The notes beneath the pieces are model-generated. The model was not told where the DNA came from. It made no database searches and worked only from the letters and a program-made list of their open reading frames with translations. Shown piece by piece: positions 22,986-33,974 of a DNA stretch of 64,000 nt. Position 1 is the first letter of the stretch. Each line of letters starts with the position of its first letter. Source of the DNA: Misgurnus anguillicaudatus (taxonomy: Eukaryota; Chordata; Actinopteri; Cypriniformes; Cobitidae); assembly GCF_027580225.2 (NCBI RefSeq), contig NC_073361.2, positions 20,221,001-20,285,000 on the forward strand. Reading direction: 5' to 3'. Position numbers and translations under genes: made by a program.

Positions 22986-23118
22986 TTATTCTGTTTTTGT
23001 TATAAGCCAGAAATGACAAGGAGGCGGCTTCTCGCAATACAAAGTCAATGGAGACGGTTGGATTGCTTTCCCCCCCGGTGGGCGTGGTTTCAAATTTGCA
23101 TAACTGCGCTCTGTCTCT

Positions 23119-24006
23119 ATGTCCCACAAACAAACTTTAAGTGTTCATTTGTAGCAAAGATGTGTGTTTTGCTTGTAATTATTCATCTAAATCTTTTTTA
23201 AATGAAAAGTCATCCTAATCATTTTCAATTTAAACTAACTGAATTACATTCAGTGGAAAATTGCTGACTGTAATATCTGTGTTGACATGGATGAGGGTCA
23301 GCTGGCCCACTTCTGATTGATTAATTTTCTCTCCGAAGCGAATGTAAATAAACTGCAGGACCCAAAGCATTTTTGTTTACGCTTATTACATGTGACATCT
23401 CACATAGAATGAGTGAATCTGCTGCTTTGAGCTAAATGTGTAAATTCGAATTGTATTAGAAATGTAGAGTTAACATGTCTATTCATATTACATATCATTT
23501 ATCTCCATGAAGGCTTGTTCCAAACTAATAAACTAAATGTTACATCATACATGCACCAACGTAGTGTAATGGCAAGTTCAGTCATGAAGTCTTTAAAACA
23601 AAAAACTGGTCTGTCACTACGACAGTACTCTTCAAAATGGTCCTAATATGCACGATTAGTACAGATATGTTTATGCTATCTCATGGCAATGAACACATAT
23701 TTTGACATGACAAGCAACACACATGCACTCATGAACACATATTTTGAATTTGCGCCCCTCGGAAGAGAAGTCACTGGCCGCCACTGAAGCTGATGTACAT
23801 ACCATGTCCAACCGAAATGCTAAAACTACAATCGGAGAGTTGTCATGGTTGAAATGATGGTATTGTGTTGAGTTTTGGATTATTGCATTTTTAAAGGTTA
23901 ACACACAGTGCATGGACATGACTCAGAATAAAGTATGACCTGAGTTTATAAAGGGACCAACATTACCCACTTCATTAAAAATAACTTTTAAGAATAACCT
24001 CCAATA
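23119..24006. other. Stretch without genes; hAT-end fragment
   Basis: Positions 23735-23790 (TTTGCGCCCCTCGGAAGAG, then GGCCGCCACTG) match, in opposite orientation, the left end of the hAT element at 33069-33472. The other end of this copy was not found. The rest holds nothing recognisable. Confidence 0.45.
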
Positions 24007-24008
24007 TA

Positions 24009-25158
24009 CACTCACCTAAAGGATTATTAGGAACACCATACTAATACAGAACTTGCCTTAATTCTACATGGCATTGATTCAACAAGGTCCCGAAAGCATT
24101 CTTTAGAAATGTTGGCCCATATTGATAGGATAGCATCTTGCAGTGGATGGAGATTCATTGGATGCACATCCAGGGCACGAAGCTCCCGTTCCACCACATC
24201 CCAAAGATGCTCTATTGGGTTGAGATCTGGTGACTGTGGGGGTCATTTTAGTACAGTGAACTCATTGTCATGTTCAAGAAACCAATTTGAAATAATTCGA
24301 GCTATGTAACATGGTGCATTATCCTGCTGGAAGTAGCCGTTAGAGGATGGGTACATGGTGATCATAAAGGGATGGACATGGTCAGAAACAATGCTCAGGT
24401 AGGTTGTGGCATTTAAACAATGCCCAATTTGCACTAAGGGGCCTAAAGTGTGCCAAGAAAACATCCCGCACACCTTTACACCACCAGCTTGCACAGTGGT
24501 AACAAGCCATGATGGATCCATGTTCTCATTCTGCTTATGCCAAATTCTTACTCTACCGTCTCAACAGAAATCGAGACTCGTCAGACCAGGCAACATTTTT
24601 CCAGTCTTCAACTGTCCAATTTTGGTGAGCTTGTGCAAATTGTAGCCTCTTTTTCCTATTTGTAGTGTAGTTGAGTGGTGCCCGGTGGGGTCTTCTGTTG
24701 TTGTAGTCCATCCGCCTCAAGGTTGTGCGTGTTGTGGCTTCACAAATGCTTTGCTGCATACCTCGGTTGTAACGAGTGGTTATTTTAGTCAAAGTTGCTC
24801 TTCTATCACCTTGAATCAGTCTGCCCATTCTCCTTTGACCTCTAGCATCAACAAGGCATTTTTGCCCACAGGACTGCCGCATACTGGATGTTTTTCCTTT
24901 TTTACCCCATTCATTGTAAACCCTTGAAATGGTTGTACAAGAAAATCCCAGTACCTGGCACCAACAACCATGCCACGCTCAAAATTGCTTAAATCACCTT
25001 TCTTTCCCATTCTGACATTCAGTTTGGAGTTCAGGAGATTGTCATGACCAGGACCACACCCCTAAATGCATTGAAGCAACTGCCATGTGATTGGTTGATT
25101 AGATAATTGCATTAATGAGAAATTAAACAGTTGTTCCTAATAATCCTTTAGGTGAGTG
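24009..25158 (-). mobile_element. Tc1/mariner element, copy A
   Basis: The ends CACTCACCTAAAGGATTATT and, inverted, the same sequence are flanked by TA on both sides (24007-24008 and 25159-25160), the Tc1/mariner target. Length is 1,150 bp. It carries a broken transposase on the minus strand. Copies B (27054-28254) and C (57788-58731) share the same ends. Confidence 0.93.
24040..25010 (-). pseudogene. Tc1 transposase, copy A, inactivated
   Basis: It starts MGKKGDLSNFERGM at 25010. About 35 bp encoding most of the first helix-turn-helix (present in copy B as SISQSAQLLGFSRTT) is deleted, shifting the frame. The next frame (24553-24882) has KCLVDARGQRRMGRLIQ and AWSDESRF with the first catalytic Asp. 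After another shift, 24243-24521 has GYFQQDNAPC with the second Asp and ends at a TGA replacing Trp. Beyond it LNPIEHLWDVVERE, with the third catalytic Glu, is readable. The D-D-E residues survive, but the chain is broken at three or more points. Tc1 transposases cut and paste at TA. Confidence 0.9.
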
Positions 25159-25160
25159 TA

Positions 25161-27051
25161 TGTACAATGCTTAATGGATACATGTTTTATGGTTGACACT
25201 ACCCCAAACCAATGTTTTAATTAAATCATTAATCTTTTAAGCATGAAGTAATGTAGACTCATTCATTCTAAGACGTTAATGTCACCAATCATAAATTTGA
25301 GAAGCAAAGGAGAATCTTAATTGCTTTGTGTCAGTATGGCCATTCTGTTTCAATCAAAGGTTAGGTCAGTAAAGCCAAGTGTATTTTCATGCAGATTTTT
25401 ACCTTTGGGTACTATTGTAGTTCAAATCTGACTTGGGAGCGATCATGACTCTCACACAGAGAACCATTATTAGAAAATCCTTGACGGTCGTTTTTTCAGT
25501 AAATGCTAATAATTTTGCTTCTGACGGTGGTCTCTTGAGTATTCTTTTGTCATTTTCTATGTCTGCTTTCCATGTCTGTCCATGAAAGGGTTTGAAATAT
25601 TGCATATTGATCAAAAATAACGAACTGGCTTCATGCAAAATATATATATAGGCCTACAGTATATAGACTCAGAGTTTTTTTGCATCTGTTTCCCAGAGCT
25701 GAGATTTAAAGGTTTGCAGACCTGTCACTTATTACTTTATTTTGAGCTCAAAAAATCCAAAAAGCAGACAGGATGACTTTACGCTCTATCTGACATGCGC
25801 TTTTGCAATTCTAACCAAATATGGGCCCAAGGTTATTTTAGTGTTTCTGATTGCAACATTCAACATCTAATCAATCAAATAAGTTTTTGACAGACGAAAA
25901 GTTGGTCATTTTAAAGTGTCAGATACTTTTTGAAATGCATCTTTTATTCACATGAAATGACTGTCTGGTTGTTTGGGGTTGTTTTTGGAGAGTGCGAAAA
26001 AATCAGTAGAAAACACACAAAGTTACTCTACAACAGATTTGTTTAAATCTTCCTGGATGTGACGCAAGTGAGAGTTTTTCAGCACTTTAGTAGAAAGTAA
26101 CAGGGTTGTTATGTAAGCTTTTACAAATGTTTCTATTGGCCCTACAAATTTGAAGGAAAATGAGTTTTGGTCCATATTTGGTGTGTGTTGGCAGAACGTC
26201 ATTACTCATTGCCTTGTTTAAAATCCCTCATATGAATGAAATGTAATTTTACAGCTGGCTGCAATACGCTGCTTGGTTTTAACAATCAGTTAATTGATAA
26301 AGATTATTATGTGTCTGCCATTCATGGCTACAGTAATCAGCATTAAAAACCTCTTTCACGGATGCTGTAAACAATCAGGGAAATATTCTTCACTAGTCTG
26401 TTTACACAGCCTTTTGTGGCATTAATTCTGATGGCTTGTTTAAAGGAAACTAATATGTTAGCAACCTGTTTTCATTAAATAGGTTGTAATTATGAGCAGA
26501 GCATCGTTAAGAAATTGCTCGTGGAATGATGAGTTACGTGAATGAGAACAAAAAACAAAAGCTTATCAGTGGTGTAAAGCCATTATTGTGTCATAAATAA
26601 TGTGCGTTTATGCATTTGGCAGATGCTTTCATCCAAAGCGAATCAAGTGTATATACATCTTTAATCACACAACTTCATTTTATTACACTTCATAACTTAC
26701 ACTGAACCGTAAAAAGAATCTAACTTATACAAAAACAACATCCATCCTCTAAACCCGCTTGTACTCTGTTGGGTCACAGGAGGGCTGGAGGTATCCCAGC
26801 AGGCCCTAGACAGATGGCCAGTACACTGCAGGGCTCACCGACATATTACACACAGCCAAGGGCTTTGGACTCTGGGGGAAACTGGATTACCCGGATGAAA
26901 CCTCTACATGCTGACACTGAGAGAACATGAAAACTTCACACTGAAAGGATTTTTACTGAGAGGCAACATTGAGCTGTGCCAACAAAAAACTACATTTAAA
27001 ATAAAAGACTATAAAGTTTGAATGATTTTATCTGCTAAATGTATATAATAA
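25161..27051. other. Stretch without genes
   Basis: No domain-bearing frame, TIR pair or RNA gene was recognised. A short (TA)n with AGGCCTA occurs near 25640. Confidence 0.4.
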
Positions 27052-27053
27052 TA

Positions 27054-28254
27054 CACTCACCTAAAGGATTATTAGGAACACCTGTTCAATTTCTCATTAA
27101 TGCAATTATCTAATCAACCAATCACATGGCAGTTGCTTCAATGCATTTAGAGGTGTGGTCCTGTTCAAGACAATCTCCTGAACTTCAAACTGAATGTCAG
27201 AATGGAAAAGAAAGCAATTTAAGCAATTTTGAGCGTGGCATGCTTGTTGGTGCCAGATGGGCCGGTCTGAGTATTTCACAATCTGCTCAGTTATTGGGAT
27301 TTTCACGCACAACCATTTCTAGGGTTTACAAAGAATGGTGTGAAAAGGGAAAAACATCCAGTATGCTGCCGTCCTGTAGGCGAAAATGCCTTGTTGATGC
27401 TAGAGGTCAGAGGAGAATGGGCCGACTAATTCAAGCTGATAAAAGAGCAACTTTGACTGAAATAACCACTCGTTACAACCGAGGTATGCAGCAAAGCATT
27501 TGTGAAGCCACAACACGCACAACCTTGAGGCGGATGGGATACAACAGCAGAAGACCCCACCGGGTACCACTCATCTCCACTGCAAATAGGAATTTGCACA
27601 AGCTCAACAAAATTGGACAGTTGAAGACTGAAAAATGTTGCCTGGTCTGATGAGTCTTGATTTCGGTTGAGACATTCAGATCAGATTCAGTCAGAATTTG
27701 GCGTAAACAGAAAGAGAACATGGATCCATCAAGCCTTGTTACCACTGTACAGGCTGGTGGTGGTGTAATGGTGTGGGGGATGTTTTCTTGGCACACTTTA
27801 GGCCCTTTAATGCCAATTGGGCATCGTTTAAATGCCACGGCCTACCTGAGCAGTGTTTCTGACCATGTCCATCCCTTAATGACCACCATGTACCCATCCT
27901 CTGATGGCTACTTCCAGCAGGATAATGCACCATGTCACAAAGCTCGAATCATTTCAAATTGTTTTTCTGAACATGACAATGAATTCACTGTACTAAAATG
28001 GCCCCCACAGTCACCAGATCTTAACCCAATAGACCATCTTTAGGATGGGGTGGAACGGGAGCTTCGTGCCCTGGATGTGCATCCCACAAATCTCCTTCAA
28101 CTGCAATATGCTATCCTATCAATATGGGCCAACATTTCTAAAGAATGCTTTCAGCACCTTGTTGAATCAATGGCACGTAGAATTAAGGCAGTTCTGAAGA
28201 CGAAAAGGGGTCAAAGTATTAGTATGGTTTTCCTAATAATCCTTTAGGTGGGTG
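27054..28254 (+). mobile_element. Tc1/mariner element, copy B
   Basis: It begins CACTCACCTAAAGGATTATT and ends CCTTTAGGTGGGTG, with TA on both sides (27052-27053 and 28255-28256). The 1,201-bp length makes it the least deleted of the three copies. It lies 1.9 kb from copy A in the opposite orientation. Confidence 0.93.
27202..28221 (+). pseudogene. Tc1 transposase, copy B, inactivated
   Basis: The N-terminus with both DNA-binding helices is readable: LSNFERGMLVGARWAG, SISQSAQLLGFSRTT, then KCLVDARGQRRMGRL. A one-base loss just after the ATG at 27202 puts the start out of frame. Another shift near 27590 destroys the segment with the first catalytic Asp, where a CGA to TGA change is also seen. 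The last part reads [31 protein letters not shown], then QSPDLNPIDHL, a TAG at 28041-28043, and more transposase. The third catalytic position is Asp where copy A keeps Glu. Confidence 0.88.
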
Positions 28255-28256
28255 TA

Positions 28257-30954
28257 TATGCAGTATTGTGGCCAAAACTGATGTTTAACATTTACATCAT
28301 TGTTCTATTTGAATATTTTATTAAAGATCCATTAAAAATGTGGTAAGTATTTGGAGTATAAACTGAAGCTCAGCTTTGAGAAAAATTACTGCAGAATATT
28401 AGCACAATGGAGGATCAGCTAATTTTAACAACAGATAATGCTTTATTGACTCTTTATTACCTGTGAGCTTTTTGTTTTTATTTTGTTTAATAAATACCTA
28501 AATGTTTGTCCACTATATCATACACCTCATATTTAATGGTTTAATCTAACCTGAGGGGGCATTAAAAGCAAATATTGTACAAATTTCCCCACAGACCCCA
28601 ATTTTGGCCACAACTGTAGCCAGACAACCTGCAAATCACGAAACTCAATTAAGCAGGTAAGAATAGCTTTATGAGTGCTATGATCATTTTTGGCATACCA
28701 AAGCATTGCTGCATTAGACTGCGGTCTCCACCTATTTATAGCAGTCATTTGTTTTGTACAAGAAATGCACAATCTGAGCTTCGTGGGTAATCAGTTAACC
28801 ATAAGAACCTATATTTGTTTACGCAATTAGGTTGAGGAATGAGCAGCCACACTGGTGACAATGTAAACCATGCGAAATAACTTTGCACTTTACGCTTGTG
28901 GTAGTAAATAGCTTTGACTGTGTAATAGACATTATGAGGTAAATATACATTTATTAAGTCCACATAGCGCACTACTACCCAGACAAAAAGCCAAGTTTTC
29001 TTTAGAAGTATACTGGAATATTAAAACTGCTTGAGATATTTGTATAGCGACAGGTCATTTCATGAGGCAACTAGGGCAGAAGTATGCATTTCATTTTACT
29101 GGAGTCTCTACTCATGTAGTCCTATTTAACCCTGCTTCAAATATAAACACAATGATCACATCATGGATGAAATATATGAAGAGATGCAAAATCCTCTAAG
29201 TGTATATTTACTTTTGCAGGCATTGCATTCACATGGCAAAGGGTTGAGGGAATAAAATGTGAAAGGTTTTCTTTTGATAGGATCAATATTAACCAGGGGT
29301 CCAGAGACTTCACAATCTTGTTTGATGTTTGCTATGTTTGATGCACGGTGTCGCATACAGGGATACCGAACGGATTTGATCCTGCTCTGAGGTCATCAGG
29401 TGAATCCTCAATCCTTTCCTTGAAGTGTCAGATGAAGTCAGAAGTGAAAATGATATTTCTTATTGAGACAGTGAGGACTTAAGTCTGACTCATTCTTAAC
29501 AATTTCTCACACCTGTCTAGAAACGGATGGTAATGGTGTGACCTTAAGTGCAGCTGAGGTGCATTCAGCCTGATCTCACAGAAATTCATACATACTGTAT
29601 GGTTAATTCTTACGAAGTGAATCATATAAAAATCGTATAATGAAACCCTAACCCCAATATTACAGGGGCAAAAACAAATCACACAAAAACTTACAAATGC
29701 GGTCGTTCTTTATTTATTATGACTCAACTTGTATACTTAAATGTTCTTATTTCTTTGTATGAATTCAATATTTGGCTTGATGGCTACATCTGGTGGAATT
29801 TTTGTGTGTCAATAGCCCACTTACTGATAAAAAACCTGATGTGTCAAATACTTATTTTCCCCGCTGTATTAAAACATGTACAAGAAGACAAACTGCTGAA
29901 AGCAATGCAGATTTTGTGTGCAATAAGAACAAAGCCTTTGCCATTTGCCCCACACTCGTTTCTCTCTTTAGTTTTGACATTCAAAGAAACTTTCCAGAGG
30001 TTATTATCCTGTCTGCATGGATCAGGACCCTGTAGCTTTTTAAGGGTACAGGACAGCATGATAACAGACTACAGTACTAAGCAGACTACTATTTTTATGA
30101 CTCTAATTAAACCATGAAGCCCCTGAAGCAGGACTATCTTTCTGTACCCTTATATCTTTTCTCTATGTGTACCCAGTATGTTAAAGGTTAGGGGAGGTAT
30201 GTCAAAGATGCACGTCATTACTGTTCAGCCACCTGGTTCTGAGATCTTATTGTACCAGCGGCTCACACAAAACAACATGGATGAGCTATTAAATAGACAG
30301 ATACACTTTTTTAACACGCAGAGCATGAATTTGAAAGTAAATAACAGTCACAGGATGACTGTTACAGGATGACTTGTTTCTTGCTGAGTCACTTTACAAC
30401 ATGACAAGATTTTCTTAGCCTAAAATACACCTACGGATGTTGGTTGTGGACACTATTGACTGTCACAAGACAAGCTTAGTAACTGTTTCAAAAACCCATT
30501 GAATCTAACCGGCTAAGTTTAGTATGCTACACATCTACGCTACTGTCTGGTGTAACATCCAGCATGATTGCAACAACAGCTATGACTCTTAGAAATAGGA
30601 AAGTGACAATGTAATACTGTAGAACTGGCAGCAGGACTTAAAAGATTTACTCGTAGCCAATAAATCTTAAAAGCACTCAATCCTGGAAAGACAGCTATTG
30701 ACTGAGTGACTGCTCCTGTTGACAGGTTGTGGTTTTCGATGAATTTTGATTTTGCTAACTTTAAATGCAGTGGACGTGCTCTTTAAAAAGCTTTTGATGG
30801 TGTGCGTTCACACAGAAGTGTTTAGTAGTGAGCTTCATTTGTGGATTTACTTTGAACTTCATGGGGTGTTTTCCCAGACAGGGATTAGCTAAAGCTAATA
30901 CTAGTGTAATTAGGAAATATAACTAGTTTTAACAAACATGCCTTACTAAAAACC
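28257..30954. other. Stretch without genes
   Basis: Several frames of 65-130 codons occur (the longest at 29719-30117 plus) but none shows a domain, signal sequence or splice context. No repeat boundary was found. Confidence 0.35.
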
Positions 30955-31423
30955 AGTCCCTCCAGGAAAATGTGATTATGCGATCGCATGATTCAATGCA
31001 TCATCAGCCAGTCCGCATATTTATGCGGGGGCCGCATTTTTTCAAATATGGCGCAATTTCCGCACGCAAAATATGCGGAGCTTGCATGATTTCATAATCC
31101 CCGCATTTTCATAGCAAAAAGGCACATATATCTTAGCAGAAAGTTGAAAAACGTTGCATTGACTTTACACAAGCGCAGCCATGTCTCCTGTTGCCATGCG
31201 AATGTTATGAAGTGACGTAATTATGTGATGTGAACATCATTCAAAAGCTGCAAACAATTTTTGCAAGTTCCCAAAGTTTTTGCAAGTCCCTGCAATTTCA
31301 TCGCATAAAATTGCATAAATATTCTGCATATTCCATTGCATTTTTAAAGAAAATGTGCCGCAAGATCAAGGATTTTTTGCATGCAACGATCACAAAAAAA
31401 CTCTGTGTTTTTCTTGAAGGACT
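30955..31423. mobile_element. hAT-like MITE, copy 2
   Basis: Ends AGTCCCTCCAGGAAAA and, inverted, AGTCCTTCAAGAAAAAC; the interior is the reverse-oriented counterpart of 12540-13006, with the shared TGCGGAGCTTGCATGATTTC region. Flanking bases are A-rich and the target duplication is not clean. The 95-codon frame overlapping it is not coding. Confidence 0.75.
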
Positions 31424-31539
31424 AAAAAAACATTACTTTTGTGCATTTTCTGGCAAAACAAACAGATGTTTCAGTTTGGGAAGCTTGTACATTTATTTTA
31501 GTCTAGGACAAGTCTAATCCCTGTCCGGGAAACCGCCCC

Positions 31540-32077
31540 TTAAAGGTCACGTCCTTTCTGATCCCATCTTTTAAACCCTAGTTAGTGTGTGATGTTGCTA
31601 TAATAGCATAAATAATACCTGTAAAATGATAAAGCTCAAAGTTCACTGCCAGGCGATATATTTTCTTTAACAAAATTCGCCTTTCAAAGCCTACAGCGAA
31701 CGGCCAGTTTGGACTACCGCCATTTACTTCCTGCTTTAATGACGTCACTAGAACAGTTTGTTGACTAAACTCTGCCCACAGGAATACGTCAGTAACCAGC
31801 TAAGCTAACGGCAAGCTAAGCTAACGGCAAGCTAAGCTGCTATTGAATCACAACACACTAAACAAACTACACAATCAGAACTCGATACGTATTTCTGCAG
31901 GATGGACTTCATAGAAGAAGGAAGACATCAGTCCCTGAAAACAGCGCTATACGCTATACATAAGTAATTTATGTGAAAAATACCACGTTTTTTACACATG
32001 AAACATGAACACATGTTATATTGCGCACTGTAAACACAATCAAAGCTTCAAAAACACAGAAAGAATGGGACCTTTAA
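31540..32077. mobile_element. TTAA-type MITE, 538 bp
   Basis: It begins TTAAAGGTCACGTCCTTTCTG and ends (inverted) TTAAAGGTCCCATTCTTTCTG, a TIR of about 21 bp that includes TTAA. Inside, AGCTAAGCTAACGGCA is present in two tandem copies (about 31798-31832). No coding content. Confidence 0.75.
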
Positions 32078-33060
32078 TATCATAAAGCCTCCAAACAAAC
32101 AATTGTTCATATGATGTGTATTAGTTTCCCTGGGATTCAAACCCACACCTTTTTCCGCTATTACAATGCTCAACCAACTTACAAATGCCCAATTTTCCCT
32201 GACCGGTTAAAAAATACACTTGTGAGTTAAAGATTTTTGTTAAGAAAGCTGTAAAAGGTGTTTATTGATCATATTGATCCGGTCTGCTTTATGGTAAGAA
32301 GCAGCTCACATTTTCAGCTCCTCTGTAATGGCAGCTCATGCAGTTTAATAATTGAAGGAAAATCTATAAAGAAATACAGACAGGAGAAACAACTCTGATG
32401 GGCATAATTTCTGTGCTGATTAGGAGTAAACAAAATGTACATGTCTATATTAACATGATAGAGAAGTAGAAACCACAGACACACTGTCTCTCAATAAGCC
32501 AAAGTAAACTCAATTAACCCAAGTGAAAACACAGCTCTGTATCTATTCCCAAAACTCCTGTTTTCTGTTTGATTGAATTAAAGGATGTTTTCACATAGGG
32601 ATGTACAGAGAATTGATTAGGGCCAAAAGAGTCATGTGCTGAATATAAGAATGATGAAATGATTCAACTCGCTTTACAAAATGAGTTTCTTTTAAAAGCC
32701 CCATCTGATTATATTAGACAATGGCCTTATACTCATTTCAGCTCTGACTGATGATTGGTTACCCCCTTCAGGCTGTCCCCTATTCATTCATTAGCTACTA
32801 AAAAATCACAGTCATGTGAGGGAATGAGAGACATTTGACATCAAGCATTTGGCTGTAGGAGACTTTGGTACAGTTTCTCTTGTAAGCCGTAAGACTGAAG
32901 CTTTCTTTCTAAACAAATGCGTAGTGTAGAGTATTATTGGCATTTATGAAATGGTAGTTCCTTGATTGGCCAATAGCTGTGGTTTATTTATGATCGCTGC
33001 GCATCACCCTAAGCAACGTACATATGCAAAACATTCTGTTGCTGTTTACAGTCGATCAGG
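32078..33060. other. Stretch without genes
   Basis: Nothing recognisable as gene, RNA or complete repeat. Confidence 0.4.
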
Positions 33061-33068
33061 GACTTTTT

Positions 33069-33472
33069 CAGTGGCGGCTCGTGACTGCTTTTCCGAGGGG
33101 CGCAAATTCAAAACGGTGTTTGTTGCGTGAACCATGTGCATCACTTGTTTTGTCAAAAAAAGTGCCTGCTGCATATGCGTCAAAGCTGTTTATGATAAAA
33201 GAGACGCTCACGTTCAAAAAGTACAAGCAAGACAGCTTAACAGTAAACTTTGATTACGCATGAGATTATGCGAGTATCTGGCAAACGCGAGCATCTCTTT
33301 TACCATAAACCCTTTAGACGCGTCTGCAGCAGGCACTTATTTTGACAAGACACGTGATGCACATAGGTTCACTTGATGCGCTGAACACATATTTTGAAAT
33401 TGCGAACCACACACATGACGGGCTACATACATGTTTTCGCACTTCGGAAAAATAAGTTACCGGACGCTACTG
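33069..33472. mobile_element. hAT MITE with CAGTGGCGGC end, 404 bp
   Basis: The left end CAGTGGCGGCTCGTGAC and right end reverse complement CAGTAGCGTCCGGTAAC are flanked by a perfect 8-bp duplication GACTTTTT (33061-33068 and 33473-33480), the hAT signature. The arms share GCGCAAATTCAAAA-like and GTGATGCACAT words in inverted order. A partial copy is near 23735-23790. Confidence 0.88.
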
Positions 33473-33561
33473 GACTTTTTCCAGGGGATGGAAGGCTTTT
33501 AGTGATTTTATTTGCGTTGCTTTAAATGGAACATATCATGAAAATCTGACTTTTTCCATGT

Positions 33562-33974
33562 TTAAAGCAATAGTCTACCCTTTTGCCATATTAAACAATG
33601 TTATTACCTCAACTTACACAAATTAATACATATCTATATTTTTTCAATACGTGCACTGTACAGCGCGTCGTGAATGTGTTAGCATTTAGCCCAGACCCAT
33701 TCATTCCTATTGTACCAAACAGGGAAGCCACCAAACACTTCCGTGTTTTCCATATTTAAAGACTGTTACATAAGGAGTTATACCAGTAAGTATGGTGCCA
33801 CAAAATAAAACTTTTTTTTGGTACCATAGGAATGAATGGGGCTAGGCTAAATGCTAACACATTCACAACGCGCTGTACAGTGCACGCATTGAAAAAAGAT
33901 AGGTATGTATTAATTCGTCTAGGTTGAGGTAATAACATAGTTTAATATGGCAAAAGGGTAGACTATTCCTTTAA
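33562..33974. mobile_element. Palindromic TTAA-type MITE
   Basis: The left end TTAAAGCAATAGTCTACCC and right end (inverted) TTAAAGGAATAGTCTACCC begin arms that pair over most of the element, including GTGTTAGCATTTAGCC against GGCTAAATGCTAACAC. TTAA lies at both tips. It is related to the outer element at 37373-38921 through these inner blocks. Confidence 0.85.

Larger units (their letters stand above)
22296..23118. mobile_element. 820-bp palindromic element with a THAP fragment in each arm
   Basis: The ends AGAGACAGAGCGCAG and CTGCGCTCTGTCTCT are flanked by AT on both sides. The arms pair over about 400 bp: 22340-22650 matches the reverse complement of 22770-23080. A further nested inverted segment built on CGACAGCTTATAAAAACGTA lies near the centre. 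AT flanks, an AGA start and THAP coding match the element at 20554-20944 in type, so an ISL2EU-like origin is inferred. Confidence 0.75.

Noticed and set aside
29719..30117. 132-codon plus-strand frame
   Set aside because: Hydrophobic, AT-driven composition with overlapping frames on both strands; no domain recognised.
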